Below the pieces are notes generated by a model. The model searched no databases. It was not told the DNA's origin and was given only the letters and a program-made list of their open reading frames with translations. From the NCBI GenBank assembly GCA_022562275.1, contig JADFPP010000011.1, positions 1-58,290 on the forward strand: 58,290 nucleotides of DNA. Reading direction: 5' to 3'. Shown piece by piece: positions 53,686-58,290 of this stretch. The number at the start of each line of letters is the position of its first letter. Position 1 is the stretch's first letter. Source of the stretch: Bacteroidota bacterium (GTDB lineage: Bacteria; Bacteroidota; Ignavibacteria; Ignavibacteriales; Ignavibacteriaceae). The position numbers and the translations under genes are program-made.

Positions 53686-54741
53686 TCAATTAACTTTCAA
53701 GTTTTCTAACAGTTCATTAAATGCGATATTATATTCATTGGGTTTATTCCAATTTGTAAAGTCGCTGATATGTTTTTCGGATAATATTTTATTTAACACG
53801 GATTTATCTCCACTTGTTATATCGCTATTAATTTTCAAGGGCATCAGTATGGATCGTTTTCTTTGCCCGTCTTCAGCCAACACATCTTCAACTTCTGTTA
53901 TAATCCACTTACTATTAGTAGAGTTATTAGATAGGATAACTAATAATTTATCTTCGGCAGTATTAACTTCATTTATTAAGTCTTTTACTCTATCTCCTGT
54001 TTTCTTATTATCCGGAGTTAGCCAGCATCTTATACCCTCATTCTGTAAATCCCTATGCAGTTTTATGGCAAATAGTTTATCTTCGTTTGAATACAAAATA
54101 AAGCAGGAATAATATTGTGCAGTTATCTCCGAAAGAGAGGGGAGATATTTAATAAAATCTTCTGTTAACCCGATACCTCTTAAAAATTCCTGCGGTAAGA
54201 TATCTCCATACCTTAAAAGTATATTAGCATCTACGTATGATCTTGAACGGTGTAAACAATTAGCCAACCCTTCTAATTGCAATAAATCAACATCAGAGAA
54301 AACAGTTTGTCCTAAAATTGCAGAATCAAAGTTAGTATTATTGAAAAATGTTTTAATGAAACTTGTACTATATAAGTTAGCCCTGGCAAGATTGGCATTA
54401 TCAAGAGTTGCCCAAAAGAAATTAACCTGACGGAGATTAGCCGCACTGAGATTTGCATTACTAAGATCTGCCCCAATAAAATCCGATGCACATAAATTAG
54501 CCCCGGTTAGATCTGTTTCTACAAGTACAGATTCTGTAAGATCAACTCCGTACAGATTAGTTTCATAAAGATTAGCCCCTGTGAGATCAGTCCTGCTGAG
54601 GAAAGCCCCGGAAAGATCAATCATACTGAGATCAATATCGGTTAAGGTAGCCCCCCTGAGATTAAGTCGTTCGCCCGTATTGCGATCTGCTAACCACATT
54701 TTATGGCGATGGAGTAATTTTTGTATTTCTTGTTTTTTCAT
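53686..54741 (-). CDS. pentapeptide-repeat/TIR-domain fusion protein
   Basis: A 351-residue cytosolic protein. Residues 25-150 are pentapeptide repeats (A(N/D)LxxA units such as TGANLYETNLYGVDL and GADLSNANLSAANL), giving a right-handed quadrilateral beta helix. Residues about 209-345 form a TIR domain beginning YYSCFILYSNEDK. In TIR NADases the catalytic Glu follows a serine/tryptophan; here SKWIITE places Glu283 there, so NAD hydrolysis is possible. The architecture suggests recognition by the solenoid and signalling or cell-death by the TIR domain, as in antiphage TIR proteins. That role is inference; no partner gene is adjacent. Confidence 0.85.
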   Translation of the reverse strand: MKKQEIQKLLHRHKMWLADRNTGERLNLRGATLTDIDLSMIDLSGAFLSRTDLTGANLYETNLYGVDLTESVLVETDLTGANLCASDFIGADLSNANLSAANLRQVNFFWATLDNANLARANLYSTSFIKTFFNNTNFDSAILGQTVFSDVDLLQLEGLANCLHRSRSYVDANILLRYGDILPQEFLRGIGLTEDFIKYLPSLSEITAQYYSCFILYSNEDKLFAIKLHRDLQNEGIRCWLTPDNKKTGDRVKDLINEVNTAEDKLLVILSNNSTNSKWIITEVEDVLAEDGQRKRSILMPLKINSDITSGDKSVLNKILSEKHISDFTNWNKPNEYNIAFNELLENLKVN

Positions 54742-55025
54742 ATCTATAATCTAACGAATGGTAATCTTAGTGTCTATCTTCACAACTCTCTTGCAACAAC
54801 AACATCAGTTCTTAAATTCTCAACAACTCCAGCGCTTTCATTAATTGCCTCGAGGAAGAAAATATAAAATCCAATACGGAATGCTTCGCTGGGGGTCATC
54901 TCTTCTATCAAAAATCACCGAGCCTGATGAGCCGCTTGCCTGACTGTTAGCCTACGGTTTGTATAACAAGCGTAGCATCCCATAGAGTGCTATGATTTCA
55001 TATACATTATTGTGTGTAGGTATTT
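54742..55025. other. gene-free spacer with a cassette-edge-like motif
   Basis: No coding frame is credible here. At 54933..54972 the sequence contains CGCTTG, then GTTAGCC (54946..54952), and after a short gap TAACAAGCG (54964..54972). The same GTTAGCC and TAACAAGCG strings mark the two edges of the last cargo gene at 57560 and 58197. It may be the scar of an earlier cassette. Confidence 0.4.
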
Positions 55026-55703
55026 TTATTTGTACGCTTCATTCGCTTTTTTATGTAGTCTTAAAAGTCCTGGAATTCCTTTAATCAAATCCCAAATGGC
55101 TATAAATCCACCTTGAGAAAGAGCCTTCAACATAATAAAAGGATTTGGTTTTGCCGGTTCAAAATGCTCTTCCGTGATAATTCGATTCTTATTTAAAGTG
55201 GATAACACTTCTGAAACTTTTGCTGGATTATTCCAATCCCCTCTAAAGACTACTGTCCCTTCGGTATTGATTATATATAACATATCGGGCAAACCGCCAT
55301 ATTGTAAATGGAAATCACCATTTAAGTTGTCAATTAGGATAACTCTATTTTCACCATATAATTTCTTTGTCTTGGTGGCTAAATTTATTTTTTGTTTTAA
55401 AGTTCGATGCTCTGTTGTTCTTTCACCGGGATGTGCTTCACGGACATAAATCAATAAGAAACCGACATTTGGAAACTTGTCCTTTAAGTTCTCCATTTGG
55501 GGGATACACTTTGCATACATTGGGCAAGTAATACTTCCTGTTTCGAGTACGATCGGTTTATCCAAAAAACCTGAAAGCATAACCTGTTTCCCATTTATGT
55601 CATATAAGTGCAAGTCGATAAGCTTTTCCCCTGCTTTTGGACCTGGGAAATTTGCCAAATCATAGAATTTGGTCTTAAAATTTTTATAATTATAATCTGT
55701 CAT
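55026..55703 (-). CDS. deiodinase-like redoxin (Cys in the selenocysteine position)
   Basis: A 225-residue thioredoxin-fold protein of the iodothyronine-deiodinase-like family (PF00837 group). The active-site segment is ETGSITCPMYAKC: Cys60 lies where vertebrate deiodinases have selenocysteine (GSCTU), and Cys66 could resolve it. Further landmarks are FLLIYVREAHPGE, LIDNLNGDFHLQYGGLPD, and VVFRGDWNNP. It has no signal peptide. I use the ATG at 55703; a GTG at 55727 lies inside the adjacent repeat. A leftward -7-like box in that repeat may drive it. True substrate unknown; peroxiredoxin-like activity is likely. Confidence 0.8.
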   Translation of the reverse strand: MTDYNYKNFKTKFYDLANFPGPKAGEKLIDLHLYDINGKQVMLSGFLDKPIVLETGSITCPMYAKCIPQMENLKDKFPNVGFLLIYVREAHPGERTTEHRTLKQKINLATKTKKLYGENRVILIDNLNGDFHLQYGGLPDMLYIINTEGTVVFRGDWNNPAKVSEVLSTLNKNRIITEEHFEPAKPNPFIMLKALSQGGFIAIWDLIKGIPGLLRLHKKANEAYK

Positions 55704-55723
55704 TTCTATTATTTTTTGCTTAC

Positions 55724-56066
55724 ACACAACTTCTTAATAAACCTGTATGTTAACAGGCAGGCGATGCGTTGTAACTGCAAATTAACCACTAAATTATGTT
55801 AGTACAAATATAGTAAAACACATTTACCATTTTTTTAAAGTTGTACTTCTTACAATTCCTATAACTATTATGATGATTAAAAATAAAGTTAGAATCATTA
55901 CTGAATTTTTAACCAATCTGTAATCTGACCCACCCTCTTTAAGAGACATAATTCCAATAATAATATGCGGGTATATTTCATATTATACTGCACGAAAATG
56001 AATTTCTTTACTTACTATGTAATATGTTGTATTTTTATAATAATGCGGATATTGGCGGTAGAATAT
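55724..56066. repeat. cassette-array repeat, copy 1 (about 340 bp)
   Basis: It is directly repeated 1.49 kb downstream (copy 2). The stretch 55949..56009 is identical for 61 nt to 57440..57500, and most of the remainder aligns with scattered substitutions and short indels. It starts with a CCTGT...ACAGG hairpin. On the minus strand, TATATTTG (55812..55805) is a -7-like box pointing toward the deiodinase-like gene. It has no insertion-sequence or RNA features that I recognise. Confidence 0.85.
55824..55949 (-). CDS. possible 41-residue membrane peptide encoded in repeat copy 1
   Basis: ATG at 55949 opens MSLKEGGSDYRLVKNSV, followed by one very hydrophobic segment (ILTLFLIIIIVIGIV) and a basic tail, with the stop at 55824. 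In copy 2 the same frame is mostly kept but the ATG has become AGG and a TGA appears after the hydrophobic segment. The conserved part shows conservative changes. It may be a relic of a small gene or chance; the ribosome-binding site is weak. Confidence 0.3.
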   Translation of the reverse strand: MSLKEGGSDYRLVKNSVMILTLFLIIIIVIGIVRSTTLKKW

Positions 56067-56127
56067 ATATTATATTACACAATTACGAAACTTGTGAACT
56101 TAGAGCGAGGTTTGTTTCTAGGTGAAC

Positions 56128-56134
56128 GTTATGT
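56128..56134 (+). other. left edge motif of the metallo-hydrolase cargo (GTTATGT)
   Basis: GTTATGT is preceded by GTGAAC, so the local 10-mer is GTGAACGTTA (56122..56131). The identical 10-mer recurs at 57161..57170, just past the cargo, and ATATAAC (57146..57152) is complementary to GTTATGT at six of seven positions. The base composition changes sharply from here. It resembles an integron core site (G|TTRRRY form) or a target-site duplication. Confidence 0.45.
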
Positions 56135-56143
56135 GGAAGCCAA

Positions 56144-57082
56144 ATGTATTACCAAGTCTTGTCAGATGAAGCACGAGTAGTGCACCCAAGCCAGGCCCGT
56201 AAAAACGCCTTCGCCGCTCATCATCTTGAAATACGGATGTTTCACGGCGGGCACGGCGAGTGCATCCTTGTCGTCTTTCCTGATAATAATTGCTGGTTGG
56301 TAGATTGCGGACAGGGTACTGGAGATCGGTCTAATGAAACTCTGGCTGCAAACGTCGTCACCTATCTTGAACGTAACGGTCTGCATCTTGATGCCATTAT
56401 CCCCACCCATCCGCACTCAGACCACGCAAAAGCCTTCACGACTATTCTCGCAGACCCTTCGCCTAACATAACCAGCCCGCTAACGATCTATCGAAGCAAC
56501 GATCCCGGCTGGTCTGCTTCCGACAAGAAATGGTTGGTTCCTTACCGAAGTGCAGCGGCATCCCGGGGCGTCGATAATGTATTGGAGGACAAGAGAATTA
56601 AAGTATCTATTGCGCCTGACATATTGGCCCAGTTATTTGCTGGCAGTTCGGGCAAACGTTTTTACATCAGCATATTCCTGCAGATCCAATTCCATGGAGC
56701 AAGGATTCTTTTTACCGGCGACGCTTACAAATCCTATGAAAGAGGTCTTAGAGATAGATTCGGGACTGAATTCTTTAGAGCCGATGTTCTCAAAATTACT
56801 CATCACGGTAGCGAACACGGAACCGACGAAGGAGTTCTCAGGGACATTCTTCCAGGAATCGCAATTGCCTCAACTGGACAGGGTGGTGGCCATCGGCTCG
56901 AGGCCGAAACAAGAGATCACATTAAAGCAGGCGGGCCTCGAGTGCGGGTGTTCGAGACTTTCCGGGACCAAAACCAACAGGAGAATAAGCGGGATATCAT
57001 TCTTACTACAGACGGACTTCCAATTAATGGCGCCGGCATTCTCTATAGAGTCCGGCAAGTTGCCCCTGAATTTGGCGATTAG
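56144..57082 (+). CDS. metallo-beta-lactamase-fold hydrolase, ComEC-like (cargo gene)
   Basis: A 312-residue protein of the MBL fold. The signature HxHxDH is complete in THPHSDH (His89, His91, Asp93, His94). Other metal-site elements are the ILFTGDAYKS loop and KITHHGSEHGTDE. The closest pattern is the soluble MBL domain of ComEC/Rec2, a DNA-processing or nuclease-type subfamily. The coding sequence is clearly more GC-rich than the flanking repeats and core genes, so it was probably acquired. The ATG at 56144 lies 10 nt inside the cassette edge and has no ribosome-binding site; Met32 is an alternative. It is flanked by repeat copies 1 and 2. Confidence 0.85.
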   Translation: MYYQVLSDEARVVHPSQARKNAFAAHHLEIRMFHGGHGECILVVFPDNNCWLVDCGQGTGDRSNETLAANVVTYLERNGLHLDAIIPTHPHSDHAKAFTTILADPSPNITSPLTIYRSNDPGWSASDKKWLVPYRSAAASRGVDNVLEDKRIKVSIAPDILAQLFAGSSGKRFYISIFLQIQFHGARILFTGDAYKSYERGLRDRFGTEFFRADVLKITHHGSEHGTDEGVLRDILPGIAIASTGQGGGHRLEAETRDHIKAGGPRVRVFETFRDQNQQENKRDIILTTDGLPINGAGILYRVRQVAPEFGD

Positions 57083-57213
57083 CTTTCGTGTACAAGAGCG
57101 ACGGTTCATAATTTATCCTATAGAAATGGACATCGAGAGTGTGCTATATAACAACTCATTGTGAACGTTACCTAATTCAAAATTTCTTTCGCTTTTTTAA
57201 TTACAGCAATTTG

Positions 57214-57559
57214 GCACAACGTCTCAATAAACCTGTATGCAGACAGACAGGCGCAATGGGTTTCAACTGTAAATTAACCAGTAAAGTATGCTATTATAAA
57301 TATAGTCAAACTCATTTAACATTTTTTTAAGTTGTACTTATTACAATTCAGATAGCAATTATGATTATAAGAAATAAAGTTAGAATTACTACTGAGTTTT
57401 TAGCCAATCTGTAATCTGACCCACTCTCTTTAAGAGACCTAATTCCAATAATAATATGCGGGTATATTTCATATTATACTGCACGAAAATGAATTTCTTT
57501 GCTTACTATATAATATGTTGTATATTTATAATAATGTCGATATTGGTAGTAGAATATAA
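57214..57559. repeat. cassette-array repeat, copy 2
   Basis: Direct repeat of 55724..56066 in the same orientation, with the 61-nt identical run at 57440..57500 and the CCTGT...ACAGG hairpin retained with a changed loop. It ends immediately before the GTTAGCC edge of the next cargo gene. Short frames across it are not credible genes. Together with the spacer 57083..57213, which contains the cargo edge motif ATATAACAACTC, it fills the 492-nt gap. Confidence 0.85.
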
Positions 57560-57566
57560 GTTAGCC
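57560..57566 (+). other. left edge motif of the last cargo gene (GTTAGCC)
   Basis: GTTAGCC is the exact reverse complement of GGCTAAC at 58194..58200, which overlaps the cargo gene's stop codon. The pair brackets one gene and fits the R'/R'' arrangement at the ends of an integron cassette. Confidence 0.5.
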
Positions 57567-57574
57567 GTCGAAGG

Positions 57575-58199
57575 ATGCGATACGTGATGATTACACCTTC
57601 AGAAATGGAGCAGCGACGTTCACCCCGTGGTTTGCGTGAATTCGTAGGTCGGTTCAAGGATGCTGTCCAAGCTGACGAGCCCGAGCGGCATCGCGGGATT
57701 CAGAAGAAGGGGTTGTACAAGGAGTTCCTTGACGAGCTCGTCCCGCTGAGCTGTTTCGCAGTGTGTGCATACCACGAAACTTATGAGGTCGAGCTAGTTC
57801 TGGGAAACCAGCAATACGACGCGGTGGTGTTCAGTGAGACTGGAGAAGAGGTCGATCGCATTCAGATCACCACTCCTCATGATGGCACCGCAGCGGCGAT
57901 CGACGCAAAACGGGTCGTTGGTCAAGGTTACGGCCAGATTCACGTGGGCAACCCCGGTGAGGACTTCGACGCGCTGTTTCCTCATGTGCTCGCCACTTGT
58001 CGGAGGAAAGCCCAGAACGACTACAGTGATTGCACATTGGGTGGTTGCCATCGCGCCAATGCTGCCCTTCCAGTCGTTCGGGGCGCGGTACGAGGAGCAG
58101 ATAGAAGCGCTTGTCAGCGAAATGAAGAAGATCGAATTCAAGGCAAAGAGGGTCTTTCTCCTCGTCCTTCCCGATAGAGTGGTTGACGTTCACGGCTAA
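57575..58199 (+). pseudogene. hypothetical cargo gene with an apparent 1-nt frameshift
   Basis: The first frame (57575 to about 58036) encodes a hydrophilic protein: MITPSEMEQRRSPRGLREF early, FDALFPHVLATCRRKAQND late. Beyond that, the sense frame is the one ending at TAA 58197..58199 (VVAIAPMLPFQSFGARYEEQ and following, ending LPDRVVDVHG). Dropping one G from the GGG run near 58036..58039 joins them into about 207 residues. I do not recognise the family. It is GC-rich, with proteobacteria-like codon use, unlike the host. The start may be ATG 57575 or ATG 57587. Real lesion or assembly error cannot be told apart. Confidence 0.65.
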
Positions 58200-58225
58200 C
58201 AAGCGTTTCGAGAAGGACGCGCGTA
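58194..58225 (+). other. right edge motif of the last cargo gene (GGCTAAC AAGCG)
   Basis: GGCTAAC (58194..58200) contains the stop codon of the cargo gene and is followed by AAGCGTTTCGAGAAGGACGC. This arrangement is characteristic of the left half of attC sites in integron cassettes. It then runs directly into repeat copy 3. Confidence 0.5.
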
Positions 58226-58227
58226 TA

Positions 58228-58290
58228 TTATTACAAATATAGTCAATCACATTTAACATTAGTTGAATTCGCTACATATATATTGAATAT
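58228..58290. repeat. cassette-array repeat, copy 3 (5'-truncated, runs off the window)
   Basis: The segment TTATTACAAATATAGTCAA and the following CATTTAACATT match copies 1 and 2 from about 75 nt inside the repeat (near 55798 and 57290). The first 75 nt are replaced by the edge of the cargo gene. The similarity fades toward the window end. Confidence 0.6.

Noticed and set aside
57139-57330. Short + strand frame across the cargo edge and repeat copy 2 (and a similar one at 55608..55802)
   Set aside because: The reading similarity (NCKLT-like) only reflects the DNA repeat. Starts differ, no ribosome-binding site is present, and the first half overlaps unrelated sequence.
55724-57559. CRISPR array
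   Set aside because: The repeats are about 340 bp, number only three, and enclose whole genes rather than spacers of 30-40 nt. No cas gene is present.
55724-57559. Composite transposon with the repeats as insertion sequences
   Set aside because: Neither copy has room for a transposase or terminal inverted repeats, and the third copy is fused to another cargo edge.
57867-58259. Long minus-strand frame opposite the last cargo gene
   Set aside because: GC-rich coding DNA produces long antisense frames. The + strand frame shows coherent protein sequence and ends at the cassette edge.

Overview
The window reads as a chromosomal segment of an AT-rich, Gram-negative member of the Bacteroidota/Ignavibacteriota/Chlorobiota group, most likely an Ignavibacteria-type organism. 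The support is: a secreted protein with a type IX secretion C-terminal sorting domain (47939..49087); promoters of the Bacteroidota form TTG-N19-TAnnTTTG (upstream of 15293 and 5563); a small basic protein resembling DUF4295; a bacterial geranylgeranylglyceryl-phosphate-synthase homologue; a TonB protein; and sparse Shine-Dalgarno use. The taxonomic call is inference from gene content, since the window has no rRNA or tRNA gene.

Layout. 1-1.8 kb: NAD kinase and a periplasmic thioredoxin-like protein. 1.8-5.6 kb: a tightly coupled leftward operon of two ATP-grasp ligases, a GNAT acetyltransferase and a lysine 2,3-aminomutase, which looks like a small biosynthetic pathway built on beta-lysine. 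5.8-9.6 kb: recG and dgt. 9.6-11.7 kb: a compact three-gene cassette of unknown function headed by a TIGR04255-like protein. 11.8-15.5 kb: gpsA-plsY (phospholipid precursors), an aldo/keto reductase with a large insertion, and the DUF4295-like gene. 15.5-25.6 kb: housekeeping genes (trxA, amidase, isoprenylcysteine-methyltransferase-like protein, PPK2, arsC-like, GGGP-synthase-like, gmhA, DUF192, an alpha/beta hydrolase) separated by several inverted-repeat-bounded, non-coding MITE/REP-like elements. 25.6-32.5 kb: the pyruvate dehydrogenase operon aceE-aceF-lpdA, interrupted by a four-helix-bundle gene, then a membrane-anchored cytochrome c. 32.6-41.4 kb: fbaB, a YpdA-type flavoprotein, a HAD hydrolase, glutamate dehydrogenase, TonB, a VOC protein, a TIGR04283-like glycosyltransferase and a DUF547 protein, with two broken genes for small secreted proteins. 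41.4-46.6 kb: a 1001-aa receiver/PEP-pyruvate-binding fusion and a second glutamate dehydrogenase, followed by the collapsed remnant of a second copy of this same gene pair. 46.7-53.5 kb: M24 peptidase, NHL-repeat T9SS protein, aat, arcC, an Mla-type ABC ATPase and an M2 peptidase lipoprotein. 53.7-58.3 kb: an accessory end with a pentapeptide-repeat/TIR fusion, a deiodinase-like redoxin, and an array in which about 340-bp direct repeats alternate with foreign-looking, more GC-rich cargo genes (a ComEC-like metallo-beta-lactamase hydrolase and a frameshifted protein of unknown function).

The best candidates for something undescribed are (i) the repeat/cargo array at the right end, whose cargo edges carry complementary 7-mers like integron attC core sites but whose repeats are far longer than known attC sites; (ii) the ATP-grasp/ATP-grasp/GNAT/KamA operon; (iii) the TIGR04255-like three-gene cassette; and (iv) the duplicated, then collapsed, gdhA plus receiver-PPDK_N pair. 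Several genes carry lesions (start-codon loss, in-frame stop, frameshifts). These may be real decay or assembly error, and they are marked individually.
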